Source: an uncultured Bacteroidota bacterium
GTDB lineage: Bacteria > Bacteroidota > Bacteroidia > B-17B0 > Aurantibacillaceae
Assembly (NCBI GenBank): GCA_937873155.1
Contig: CALMVZ010000025.1
Span: 62,001 to 126,000, forward strand
Direction: 5' to 3'
DNA: 64,000 nt
Position numbers and translations under genes: made by a program. Below the pieces are notes generated by a model. The model had not been told where the DNA came from. It worked only from the letters and a program-made list of their open reading frames with translations, and did no database searches. Positions 47,630 through 56,309 of this stretch are shown here, piece after piece. The number at the start of each line of letters is the position of its first letter. Positions within the stretch are counted from its first letter, which is position 1.

Positions 47630-49765
47630 CTATAAATTATCAATGAAATAATTGCAGATCTTATCCATTAAATGTGCCCGGTCTTTTCCTAAAACATTAT
47701 GCTCATGTCCCGGATAATAGTAAGAATCTAACTGAATGCCTTTGTCAACCGCACGTTTGTGATACTTTACACTGTGCTGCCAAACTACAACATTATCCTG
47801 TGCACCATGGATCATCAATAATTTTCCTTTTAATTTATCTACATAATTCAACAAATTATTTTTTTCGTAACCTTCTTTATTTTCCTGTGGTGTATCCATG
47901 TAACGCTCGGTATACATGATCTCGTAATAACTCCAGTCAATAACCGGTCCGCCCGCAACGCCAACTTTATAAACGCCCGGATTTCTTGTCATTAAACTTG
48001 TGGTCATGAAACCGCCAAAACTCCAGCCAAAAACACCAATACGGTTTGGATCTACATACGAAAGCGATTTTAAATACTCAACACCTTTTAATTGATCTTC
48101 CATTTCTTTAGTTCCCAGCTGACGGAAAGTGGCTTGTTCAAAATCTTTTCCACGGTAAGAAGTTCCTCTTCCGTCTAAAGTGAAAATGATATAACCTTTT
48201 TGTGCCATGTACTGGTACCATAATTCTCCGCCTGCCATCCAGGTATTAGTTACCATTTGTGAATGCGGGCCGTTATATAAATAAACGATCACCGGATATT
48301 TTTTTGTACTATCGAAATCAACCGGTTTAAAGATACGGCTGTATAATTCTGTTCCCTCGCTATTTTTTATCGTAAATAAATTCCATTTACCTGTTTTATA
48401 TTCTGCTAAAGGGTTTTCCGCTTTGAAGATCGTAACAGATTTTTTGCTTTTGGTATTTATTACATAATATTCACGCGGCGTGAAACAGGAACTGAAATTA
48501 TCAATGATATAATCTCCTTTTTTATCTTTCATAGCTGAATGAAAACCTGTTCCTGAAGTTAACCTTGTCATTTCGCCGTTCTTAATATTAACGGAATAAT
48601 AATCCTGGGTAGCAGGTCCCTGGTCATTGCCATGGAAAAAGAAACGTGAATAACTTTCGTCAAAGCCGTTAAAGTCCTTAATTTCCCATTTACCTTTTGT
48701 CAATTGTTTTACTAATGAACCATCATTATTATAAAGGTAAGCATGACGGTAACCATCTCTTCGGCTTAACCAAATAAATTGTTTTTCGTTCTTTACGAAA
48801 TAAATAGGATTTAGAGGCTCAGTGTACTTTTCATCTTTCTCTTCAAATAAAGTTTTTGTAAGGGTTCCGTTCGCAACATCGTACTCGTTTAATTTCATGT
48901 GATTTTGCCCGCGGTTCAAAACAGCTATATAGATATTCTTTTCAGTCGGGCTCCATTGGATATTAGTTAAGTATTGTTCTTTATCACCTTCAGTTTTTAT
49001 GTACCAGGTCTTTCCGGTTTTCAGATCATAGATACCTAAAGTAACATAATGACTTTTATTTCCCGCCATTGGATATTTTATATTCTTATTCTCTGCAGGA
49101 TATTTTGTCCAATCAATAATAGGGTAATCCGTCACATCACTTTGATCCATTCGGTAGAACGCTAAGAAATTCCCTGAAGGGCTCCAATAGGTTCCTTTGT
49201 GAATACCAAATTCATCACGGTGAACACTTTTTCCATAAACAAGTGTATATGAGCCATCGGTTGTTACCTGGATATTTTTGTCGCTTTTATGAATGAATAA
49301 ATTATTGTTCTCTGTATAGGCATAAGTGTTGTTATCAAATTCATCATACGACTCCAAAGTTTTATCATTTTGTTTGCGGTCGTCATCCATAACTTTTTTA
49401 GCGCCTGCATCATAGATCAATTCTAAAATCCCGCTTAAAAAATAAAATTGCTTTTCATTCTTCCATTCTAAGATGATCACTTGCTTAAGAGAATCTCTTT
49501 TCTCAGCTTTCAATAATTTATTGATATCGTTCATCGTAACGAAATCAGTTACTTTACCTGTAGCGTTATCACCAACTTTTACTGTAGTTCCTTCAACATA
49601 AGAGAATTTATCGGAGCCAGGAATGAAACCCAGAGACTGAAGACGTTTTGGGGCCAATGTAGTCCGTCCTTTTAGAACAGCATCCTGTATGGTCAATAAT
49701 TTATTTTGAGAACTAACGGTTAAAGAAGCGGCCAGGGCCAGGACAAGGAAAAACGCTTTTTTCAT
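47630..49765 (-). CDS. S9 family dipeptidyl peptidase (DPP IV-type)
   Basis: A 711-residue secreted serine peptidase with a signal peptide (KKAFFLVLALAASLTVSSQ), an N-terminal beta-propeller (about residues 50-460) and a C-terminal alpha/beta hydrolase. The nucleophile is in GVFGWSFGGFMTTSL, the aspartate is in MIHGAQDNVV, and the histidine is in YYPGHEHNVLG. It removes Xaa-Pro dipeptides in the DPP IV subfamily, in the periplasm. Length is typical for the subfamily. Downstream is the ACACTAA repeat. Confidence 0.93.
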   Translation of the reverse strand: MKKAFFLVLALAASLTVSSQNKLLTIQDAVLKGRTTLAPKRLQSLGFIPGSDKFSYVEGTTVKVGDNATGKVTDFVTMNDINKLLKAEKRDSLKQVIILEWKNEKQFYFLSGILELIYDAGAKKVMDDDRKQNDKTLESYDEFDNNTYAYTENNNLFIHKSDKNIQVTTDGSYTLVYGKSVHRDEFGIHKGTYWSPSGNFLAFYRMDQSDVTDYPIIDWTKYPAENKNIKYPMAGNKSHYVTLGIYDLKTGKTWYIKTEGDKEQYLTNIQWSPTEKNIYIAVLNRGQNHMKLNEYDVANGTLTKTLFEEKDEKYTEPLNPIYFVKNEKQFIWLSRRDGYRHAYLYNNDGSLVKQLTKGKWEIKDFNGFDESYSRFFFHGNDQGPATQDYYSVNIKNGEMTRLTSGTGFHSAMKDKKGDYIIDNFSSCFTPREYYVINTKSKKSVTIFKAENPLAEYKTGKWNLFTIKNSEGTELYSRIFKPVDFDSTKKYPVIVYLYNGPHSQMVTNTWMAGGELWYQYMAQKGYIIFTLDGRGTSYRGKDFEQATFRQLGTKEMEDQLKGVEYLKSLSYVDPNRIGVFGWSFGGFMTTSLMTRNPGVYKVGVAGGPVIDWSYYEIMYTERYMDTPQENKEGYEKNNLLNYVDKLKGKLLMIHGAQDNVVVWQHSVKYHKRAVDKGIQLDSYYYPGHEHNVLGKDRAHLMDKICNYFIDNL

Positions 49766-49834
49766 AACAGGATTTAATGGTTAAATTAGAGCATTAAATA
49801 TAAACATAAAATAATTACAGCAGCCGTTCTATTA

Positions 49835-50317
49835 GTGTATTTAACAGTACATTTCTTCTCTGTTATTGTCTATTCGTATCCATATCCCGCAAACGAGGGG
49901 AGTAAATTAAGGTTCTATGTTTTCCCTTATGTCTATCCGTACTTCCACCAGAGCTGGAGTTTATTCGTGCCTGTACCGAAAGAGAATTTTAATGTGTATG
50001 TAAAGTACGATGGTAAAGATTGGGAGGATGTATTTTATAAGGTGTATTCATCGCATCAAAGCCGGAGGTTCGGAGGCGAGGAAGCCTTAATGCTCTCGTT
50101 CTCTAATTCTTTAAGATATTACGCCTCATCAGTAAGTGAAACTAGTACAATAGAAAAAGATGATGATTCAAATATAAATTTTGTGGTCCTGAAAAAAATG
50201 ATCTTGAATTATTATAAAATAAAGAATGGCAAAACCTCTAAAAACGTAAGGGTAATTATCAGAACAAAAAACATAAACAACCGGTTAGATTATTCCCATT
50301 ATTATAAACTGAATTGA
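49835..50317 (+). CDS. Protein of unknown function encoded with an HTTM protein
   Basis: A 160-residue protein from the GTG start. The frame is open upstream to 49790 and encodes a typical signal-anchor (KYKHKIITAAVLLVYLTVHF) if read from ATT at 49793. So the annotated GTG may lie inside the membrane helix, and a rare ATT start or an ATG lost to mutation is likely. The rest is hydrophilic with aromatic-rich YVFPYVYPYFHQSW. Short companions upstream of HTTM genes are common; the function is unknown. Its stop overlaps the HTTM start. Confidence 0.65.
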   Translation: MYLTVHFFSVIVYSYPYPANEGSKLRFYVFPYVYPYFHQSWSLFVPVPKENFNVYVKYDGKDWEDVFYKVYSSHQSRRFGGEEALMLSFSNSLRYYASSVSETSTIEKDDDSNINFVVLKKMILNYYKIKNGKTSKNVRVIIRTKNINNRLDYSHYYKLN

Positions 50318-51141
50318 GCGCAGTTGTAACATATCTTTTTAAAATGCAGGGTGCGGTACAAGCTCAATGGATGAAGAATGCTATGGTGACATACACGTTG
50401 TATAAATGTTTGTATTGGTTAGTGGATTTTTCATTATTGTTCTCGCCGGATAATATCATCTATCATAACAATGTACAATTAAGCTGGTGGAAGAATGGGG
50501 CATTCATACTCTTCAATCATCCAACTCCATTGTGCTCTGGGATCTTTATTGGGTTAATTTTTTTGATATCGCTATATATTTTATTCGGCAGTAAATTTCA
50601 CCGGTTGGCTTTTTTTATTTTGTGGTTACTGGTCAGTAACATTAACAACAATGTATTTTGTACCATGACTGGCGGCGATGTTCTTTTCCAGCATCTTTTA
50701 TTCTTTTGTATGTTTTTAAGTAATGGAAAACAGAAGCAAGATCCTGTAATAACAGATCTTGATACAGCTATTCATAACTCAGGGGTGATCGCATTGCATA
50801 TGCAGGTTTGTCTCGTTTATTTTTTAAACGGACTTGCAAAATTGTCAGATATGGATTGGCTGAACGGGAATGCCTTAAGTGATTCGTTAGCGATCCATGA
50901 ATTCAGCCTTCCAATGTTCTATGAAAGCAAAGGAACTTTTACAGCCATACTGAATTACCTGGTGATCTGGTATCAATTGCTGTTCCCGGTACTCGTTTAT
51001 ATTAAAAAGATCAAAAAATGGTATTTGTTATTAGGTGTGATCCAACAACTGTTCATTATATTTATTTTAGGACTTCCTTCTTTCGGACTGATAATGATAG
51101 TAGCTTATGCAATTTTTTATTCGCCATCTAAAAAAACTTAG
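50314..51141 (+). CDS. HTTM (vitamin K-dependent carboxylase-like) membrane protein
   Basis: A 275-residue, multi-helix membrane protein (YTLYKCLYWLVDFSLLF, GIFIGLIFLISLYILFG, VCLVYFLNGLAKLSDMDWLNG, LPSFGLIMIVAYAIFYS). The HTTM signature region LNGLAKL...DWLNGNAL and the conserved polar residues between helices match the vitamin K-dependent gamma-carboxylase homology region. Family members in bacteria have unknown roles and lack the carboxylase beta-sandwich part. The TTG overlaps the upstream stop; an ATG 30 nt later is a possible alternative. Confidence 0.78.
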   Translation: MSAVVTYLFKMQGAVQAQWMKNAMVTYTLYKCLYWLVDFSLLFSPDNIIYHNNVQLSWWKNGAFILFNHPTPLCSGIFIGLIFLISLYILFGSKFHRLAFFILWLLVSNINNNVFCTMTGGDVLFQHLLFFCMFLSNGKQKQDPVITDLDTAIHNSGVIALHMQVCLVYFLNGLAKLSDMDWLNGNALSDSLAIHEFSLPMFYESKGTFTAILNYLVIWYQLLFPVLVYIKKIKKWYLLLGVIQQLFIIFILGLPSFGLIMIVAYAIFYSPSKKT

Positions 51142-51149
51142 TACATTTG
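51142..51149 (+). promoter_or_regulatory. Candidate -7 element just before prfB
   Basis: TACATTTG is a perfect match to TAnnTTTG and ends only 4 nt before the prfB ATG. If used, transcription would begin at or beside the start codon, giving a leaderless or nearly leaderless mRNA. A -33 element is not clear. Confidence 0.4.
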
Positions 51150-51153
51150 TGCC

Positions 51154-52246
51154 ATGTTTACCTCCGACCAGCTGAAAGATCTTATTGATCGCCATAAGGC
51201 CCTAAGGGGGTATCTTTGACTACGATAAGAAGAAACACGAGATAGAAGAGCTCGAAGAAAAAGCAGGGGATCCCAATTTCTGGAATGATCCCAAAAAAGC
51301 AGAACAAATTTTAAAAGAGACCAAGATCAAAAAAAGCTGGATTAATTCATACGATGAATTAACAAGAGCAGTTGATGATACGGCTACGCTCTATGAATTT
51401 TTTAAGTCGGGAGATGCTACGGAGGAGGAAACGATGCAGCAATTCAATATTGCTTCTAAACAATTGGAGGAGATTGAATTCAAGAATATGTTGAGCAGTG
51501 AAGAAGATTCGCTTAGCTGTATCTTACAAATAAATGCCGGCGCCGGCGGAACAGAAAGCTGCGATTGGGCGAGCATGCTGATGCGTATGTATGTAATGTG
51601 GGCCGATAAAAAAGGATATAGTATAACAGAGCTTGATAAAAATGATGGCGATGCTGCGGGAATTAAATCTGTGTCGTTACAAATAGAAGGTGATTTCGCT
51701 TACGGTTATTTAAAAGGAGAGAACGGTGTTCACCGATTGGTGAGGATCAGTCCGTTCGACGCGAATGCAAAACGCCATACTTCTTTTGCATCGGTTTATG
51801 TTTATCCGATCGTTGATGACACAATAGAGATCAACATTCATCCGAATGATATTGAAATGAGTACTTCACGAAGTGGTGGAGCAGGCGGACAGAACGTAAA
51901 TAAGGTTGAGACCAAAGTCCAGATCCTGCATAAGCCCACAGGAATTGTTGTGGTTTGCCAGGTAGAGCGTTCACAGTTAGCAAACCGTGAGCGGGCAATG
52001 CAAATGCTGAAATCACAATTATATGAATTAGAAATGCGTAAACGTAATGAGTCCAAAGCAGCAATCGAAGATGGAAAAATGAAAATAGAGTGGGGCTCAC
52101 AAATTCGTTCATATGTTCTACATCCTTATAAAATGGTTAATGATGTACGTACTGAATTAAAAATTACAGATGCCGAAGGCGTGCTCGATGGTGACCTCGA
52201 TGAATTAATAAAAGCGTACCTTATGAGTACGGCTAGAAAATCTTAG
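51154..52246 (+). CDS. prfB: Peptide chain release factor 2, with programmed +1 frameshift
   Basis: The first 21 codons end at an in-frame TGA (51217-51219). The sequence AAGGGGGTATCTTTGAC carries the classic RF2 site: a Shine-Dalgarno-like AGGGGG 3 nt before CTT-TGA-C. A +1 shift at CTT continues as [17 protein letters not shown] and gives a full 363-residue RF2. Present are the SPF tripeptide for stop recognition ([12 protein letters not shown]) and the GGQ motif ([12 protein letters not shown]) that triggers hydrolysis. RF2 reads UGA and UAA, so low RF2 raises frameshifting and adjusts its own level. Confidence 0.97.
51205..51220 (+). promoter_or_regulatory. prfB programmed frameshift site
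   Basis: AGGGGG-TAT-CTT-TGA-C: internal Shine-Dalgarno-like G run, slippery CTT and in-frame TGA followed by C. This is the autoregulatory RF2 recoding signal known from many bacteria. Confidence 0.95.
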
Positions 52247-52265
52247 CTGGTTTACTCTTTATTCC

Positions 52266-52359
52266 TCAGGGCTAAAGCCCATTTGAATTTCTGGTCTGCT
52301 AACCCCAGACTTAAGTCTGGGGTTAGACAAATAATATAATTAACGGGCTTTAGCCCTGA
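52266..52359. repeat. Nested palindromic element between prfB and the gldM-like gene
   Basis: Outer arms TCAGGGCTAAAGCCC (52266-52280) and GGGCTTTAGCCCTGA (52345-52359) are exact complements. Between them is a 28-bp perfect palindrome (52299-52326) built on CCCCAGACTTAAGTCTGGGG. The element could fold as a cruciform or serve as a transcription terminator. Its ingredients (GGGCTAAAGCCC, CCCCAGACTTAAG) are words I associate with REP-like intergenic repeats. Confidence 0.85.
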
Positions 52360-52474
52360 TTGAGCCTACAACACTTTCTCTACAAGATAACGTAACAAAA
52401 AAATAAAGTTACAGTCCGTAACATTTATTGACCTCGAATCATTATATCCGGTATAATCCCAAAAAATCACGACT

Positions 52475-54154
52475 ATGGCCGGAATGAAAGAAACCCCCCG
52501 ACAAAAAATGATCGGCATGATGTATCTTGTGCTGACCTGTTTATTAGCTTTAAATGTATCTAAAGATATATTGAAAGGTTTTGTTACCGTGAATGAAAGT
52601 TTAGAGAAGACCAACAAAGGAGTTCAGTTAAGTAATGAGAAAATGCTCGCTGAGTTTGAAAAAACGGCGGCAGAACGCGCTTCCGCAAAAGCTTATTATG
52701 ATAAAGCTATTGAAAGCAGGAAACTGACAATGGCAGCAGTTGATTATATAGATAAGCTGAAGAAGAAATTAATTGAGATCACAGAAGAGGTAGATGCCTC
52801 AAAAGCTGATACCATGCGATTGCGTTTCATTGAAAAACTGGAAGAGTACGATAAGCCAACATTTCAATTGATCGGTTCAGATGAGAATAATCCTGTGAAT
52901 AAAGAATATTCAGCGAAAGAATTACGGGGTAACCTGGACAAACTTTGTGATCAGCTGGATGCAATAATTGAAGATATGAATTCGCATCCGGAAACTAAAT
53001 TACCGCAATCAGATTATATTTCATTGAAAGAAAAGATAAAACTAATGCGGCCTGTAGATAGTAATGAAACGGTTGACGATCTTAAAATGACATGGGAATT
53101 ACAGAATTTTTATAATCTCCCGATCGCTGCAGTGATAACCAATCTTTCCAAGATCCAATCTGATATAAGAAACCTTGAAACAGAAATGATAAACCAAATA
53201 GCTGCTGCTTCCGGAAAACTTATTGTGAACTTTAATCATTTTTCTGCAAAAGTGGTTGCGCCTTCAAAGTATATCAGGAGTGGTGAGAATTACACGGCCG
53301 ATATTATTTTATCAGCGTCATCAAGTGATTTTAATCCGGACAATATGCAGATCCTTGTCGGAGCAAAACTCGATACAATTACAAATAAACTTACAAATGA
53401 AGGTTCCCCGCTGTTGATGTCGGGAGGTGCCGGAAAATTCGAAGTAAAAACATCAGGACAAGGCGACCAAAGCGTTTCGGGGGTAATAAAGTTTAAAAAA
53501 CCGAATGGGGAAATTCAATATTTTCCGTTCGAGGATAAATATACAGTAGCAGCGCCTGCATCTGCTGTGTCTGCAGATTACATGAATGTATTTTATGCGG
53601 GGTTACCAAATGCTTTGACAATAAGTGCGGCTGGTGTTGCTCCAACAAATCTTGTTGTAAAAGTAAATGGTAATTCAGCACCGTTAATTCCGGCAGGAAA
53701 TGGTAAGTACACCATCAAACCAACAACAACGGGTACTTGCCAGGTGATGGTTTATTCACGTGAAGCAAACGGACAATTAAAGCCTCAAGGCGCACCTTCA
53801 ACATTCAGGATAAAAGCTATACCGACTCCTTTCGTAAAAATAAATGGTAAGTATGCTTTAGGAACCTATGAAATGAAAAAGAGCGAATTGGCAGCATTAA
53901 GCGCTATTACAGCAGACATCCCGGGTTTTGATCTGAATGCTAAGTTTAAAATAAAGTCGTATAAGGTAATAACGATCCCGAACGGAACTGTAAATGAAGA
54001 TAAGTGTGAAGGCTTTAATTTTTCACCGGGCGCGAAAGCATCTGTTTTAAAAGTAAAGACAGGAGGAAGGGTGTTTTTAGAAGATATAATAGCGGTGGGG
54101 CCAAACGGAGAACAAATCCCTTTAGGAAACGTGACGATAAAAATTAAAAGTTGA
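52475..54154 (+). CDS. Orphan GldM/PorM-like protein
   Basis: A 559-residue protein. The N-terminus MAGMKETPRQKMIGMMYLVL with the helix TCLLALNVSKDILKGFV matches the GldM/PorM inner-membrane anchor, followed by a long periplasmic coiled-coil and beta-domain part (residues about 35-559). In T9SS, GldM forms the rotary core with GldL. In this genome it is not next to gldK, gldL or gldN, so it is probably a paralogue. The N-terminal residues MxGxKxTPRQKMI are conserved, but the following VNESLEKTNKGVQLSN resembles a sub-branch. Function is inferred from homology. Confidence 0.82.
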   Translation: MAGMKETPRQKMIGMMYLVLTCLLALNVSKDILKGFVTVNESLEKTNKGVQLSNEKMLAEFEKTAAERASAKAYYDKAIESRKLTMAAVDYIDKLKKKLIEITEEVDASKADTMRLRFIEKLEEYDKPTFQLIGSDENNPVNKEYSAKELRGNLDKLCDQLDAIIEDMNSHPETKLPQSDYISLKEKIKLMRPVDSNETVDDLKMTWELQNFYNLPIAAVITNLSKIQSDIRNLETEMINQIAAASGKLIVNFNHFSAKVVAPSKYIRSGENYTADIILSASSSDFNPDNMQILVGAKLDTITNKLTNEGSPLLMSGGAGKFEVKTSGQGDQSVSGVIKFKKPNGEIQYFPFEDKYTVAAPASAVSADYMNVFYAGLPNALTISAAGVAPTNLVVKVNGNSAPLIPAGNGKYTIKPTTTGTCQVMVYSREANGQLKPQGAPSTFRIKAIPTPFVKINGKYALGTYEMKKSELAALSAITADIPGFDLNAKFKIKSYKVITIPNGTVNEDKCEGFNFSPGAKASVLKVKTGGRVFLEDIIAVGPNGEQIPLGNVTIKIKS

Positions 54155-54183
54155 ACTAAAACAAATATTCAGGTTTAGGTTTT

Positions 54184-54211
54184 TTGGTCAGGATTATTTT
54201 GTGTACTTTAG
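54184..54211 (+). promoter_or_regulatory. Candidate promoter of the T9SS cargo gene
   Basis: TTGG (54184-54187) lies 16 nt before TACTTTAG (54204-54211), a near match to the TTTG/TAnnTTTG promoter pair, about 25 nt upstream of the ATG. The spacing equals that of the candidate promoter before the crotonase gene. Confidence 0.35.
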
Positions 54212-54235
54212 ATATCTAACCAAAAAAACTATTCT

Positions 54236-55240
54236 ATGAAAAAACTTTTACAAACTTTATTTAGTTTAACTATCATTTCAACTTCAGTTGTGGCTCAGCC
54301 AACGCTCACCGGCGCACTCAACAATCCTATTGTAGGTGATGTTTTCGTTGTGAGAAATACTAATTCTGTTGCACCCGGAAGTGCAGGCGCCAGTCAGACA
54401 TGGAACCTTTCCTCTATGGCGATGACCTCAACAACCACATGGAGCGTTTTAAATTCAGCTTCTACACCGAGCGGATCCAGCTTTCCTTCTGCAAATGTGT
54501 CTGTTTACGATGGGACCAATTACGGATATTATCAAACTTCCGCCAGCCAATGGTTAAATTATGGAGCTGTAGGTGGCGGTGTTGTTTTTTCTTATACTAA
54601 CGCAGAAGTGACATTAAATTACCCTTGTAATTATGGTAATTCGGTTGTGGATGCGTGGGGTTGCAACTTTACCACAGGCAGCTTTAACTTTGCCCGCTAC
54701 GGTACATCTACAATAACTGCTGACGGATATGGTACAGTAACTACACCTGCCGGAACATACGCGAATGTTATGCGTATTCACCTTGTACAGGTGTATAAGG
54801 ACTCTGCAATTGGCTTCCCTATAATGATCAATTATACCAATGATCAATATGGGTGGGTTAAACCAGGCACCCATTACTTCTTAGCCACAACTTTTACTCT
54901 TACCAGTTCTTCGGGGGTGAGTTCTGGAGGGTCATACCTGAATAGCATTGTTTCATCTGTTGAAGAAAATGAAAATTTGCTTAGTTCTTTTAACTTGTTC
55001 CCAAATCCGGCTTCTGAGAATTTAAACGTGACTTGCAATTTAGAAGCAAACAAGCCTTGCGAATTATTTATTTATAATGGCACCGGGCAAATGGTAAAAC
55101 ATATAACTGAATCAGAAACCGTTGTTGGTGAAAATAAATTTAAACTTGAAATAAGCGATCTGTCTTCAGGGATCTACTACCTTCAAATGAACGTGGAAGG
55201 GGTTTTAGTTAAGAACCAGCGTTTTGTAATTACAAATTAA
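54236..55240 (+). CDS. Secreted protein with T9SS type A sorting domain
   Basis: A 334-residue protein with a signal peptide (KKLLQTLFSLTIISTSVVAQ), a Ser/Thr-rich beta-strand body of unknown fold (about residues 25-245), and a T9SS type A tail (NLFPNPASENLNVTCNLEANKP and GQMVKHI, GIYYLQMNVEGVLVKNQRFV). It should be secreted through T9SS. The body does not match an enzyme family I recognise. It follows the GldM-like gene at 81 nt but has its own candidate promoter. An intrinsic terminator follows. Confidence 0.82.
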   Translation: MKKLLQTLFSLTIISTSVVAQPTLTGALNNPIVGDVFVVRNTNSVAPGSAGASQTWNLSSMAMTSTTTWSVLNSASTPSGSSFPSANVSVYDGTNYGYYQTSASQWLNYGAVGGGVVFSYTNAEVTLNYPCNYGNSVVDAWGCNFTTGSFNFARYGTSTITADGYGTVTTPAGTYANVMRIHLVQVYKDSAIGFPIMINYTNDQYGWVKPGTHYFLATTFTLTSSSGVSSGGSYLNSIVSSVEENENLLSSFNLFPNPASENLNVTCNLEANKPCELFIYNGTGQMVKHITESETVVGENKFKLEISDLSSGIYYLQMNVEGVLVKNQRFVITN

Positions 55241-55263
55241 CAGAACTTTTAATTATTTAAAGA

Positions 55264-55285
55264 GGCGGGAGTACCCGCCTTTTTT
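55264..55285 (+). terminator. Strong intrinsic terminator after the T9SS cargo gene
   Basis: GGCGGG-AGTA-CCCGCC followed by six T residues is a canonical rho-independent terminator, 24 nt after the stop codon. Confidence 0.95.
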
Positions 55286-55314
55286 GTTCTCTTAAATGTA
55301 TATATATTTAAAAT

Positions 55315-55962
55315 ATGAACATCATTTATGCTATTCCGGGTCTTGGAACTACAAAAGACCTCTTCAGGTACCTGGACCTGTATGATACCGAATTAAGAAC
55401 TTTGGATTGGCCTTTATTGGAAGAAGGTGAAACCATGAGGTCTTTGGCGGAAAAGATGGCAAAGGGTATTGATGATACAGAGCGGTTCTATTTAATGGGC
55501 GTTTCTTTCGGGGGAATGTTATGCTCTGAGATCTCGTTAATAAAAAAACCGGTAAAAACAATTTTGATCTCAAGTTGTAAGTGCAGGAAAGAATTACCTT
55601 TTTTCTTACGGTGGTTCAGATATTTTCCTTTACACAAATTAGTTTCGGAAAGCCAACATAGAAAACTGGCCAAAAGATCCAGACGGCTTTTGGGGTTTGA
55701 AAGATCTTTCATTACAGACTTTCATAAAATGATAGATTCGATGGAAGAAAATTATTTCAAGCGTTCTATTAATTGCGTTGTTAATTGGAAACAAAGTAAC
55801 TGTTCTCGCCCTGATATCATTCATATTCACGGAACGGGAGATAGGTTGATACCCCATATGAGTGTTAAATGCGACTATAGTATCAGGAACGGTTCTCACG
55901 CTATGGTAGTGAACAGGGCGGAAGAGGTAAGCAAAATACTAAATGAAATATTAAGATCATGA
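55315..55962 (+). CDS. Alpha/beta-fold hydrolase
   Basis: A 215-residue hydrolase. The nucleophile elbow is LMGVSFGGMLCSE (Ser), the acid is in HGTGDRLIPH (Asp) and the histidine is in RNGSHAMVVNRAEE. No signal peptide, so cytoplasmic. Substrate unknown. The last codons overlap the arsC-like gene by 4 nt, so the two are co-translated. Confidence 0.88.
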   Translation: MNIIYAIPGLGTTKDLFRYLDLYDTELRTLDWPLLEEGETMRSLAEKMAKGIDDTERFYLMGVSFGGMLCSEISLIKKPVKTILISSCKCRKELPFFLRWFRYFPLHKLVSESQHRKLAKRSRRLLGFERSFITDFHKMIDSMEENYFKRSINCVVNWKQSNCSRPDIIHIHGTGDRLIPHMSVKCDYSIRNGSHAMVVNRAEEVSKILNEILRS

Positions 55963-56309
55963 TCATCTATTATAACGCCCAATGTTCTAAATGCCGTGAA
56001 GCAGTAAAAGTTCTGGAGGAGAATAATTGTAAGTTCACCATAAGGGAATATTTAAAGAAGCCGCCTACAAAAAAAGAATTACGTGAACTGTTAGCAAAGA
56101 TCGGCTGTACGCCCATTGATATTGTTCGTAAAAAAGAACCTTTATTCATCAGGAAATTTGAAAAGAAAAAATTTGAGGATGAAGAATGGATCCAGATCTT
56201 AATAGAACATCCCGAATTAATTGAACGCCCAATAATAATTGATGGATACAAAGCTGTAATTGGAAGGCCCCCTGAAAAAATAATTGAATTAATAAAGCGG
56301 AAGAAGTAA
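55959..56309 (+). CDS. ArsC/Spx-family reductase-like protein
   Basis: A 116-residue thioredoxin-fold protein of the ArsC family: YYNAQCSKCREAVKVLEENN (nucleophile Cys in QCSKC), a Spx-like REYLKKPPTKKELRELLAKI, the arginine-bearing ERPIIIDGYKAVIGRPPEK (RP motif). Some members reduce arsenate, and others have unknown thiol roles; Spx-type Cys-x-x-Cys proteins in this fold regulate transcription. The arsenate label is common but not proven for this protein. Its stop codon abuts that of the convergent MltD-like gene. Confidence 0.88.
   Translation: MIIYYNAQCSKCREAVKVLEENNCKFTIREYLKKPPTKKELRELLAKIGCTPIDIVRKKEPLFIRKFEKKKFEDEEWIQILIEHPELIERPIIIDGYKAVIGRPPEKIIELIKRKK

Noticed and set aside
55959-56309. 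A dedicated arsenate resistance locus
   Set aside because: No arsR, arsB or acr3 genes are nearby, and the ArsC family includes many proteins with other roles.
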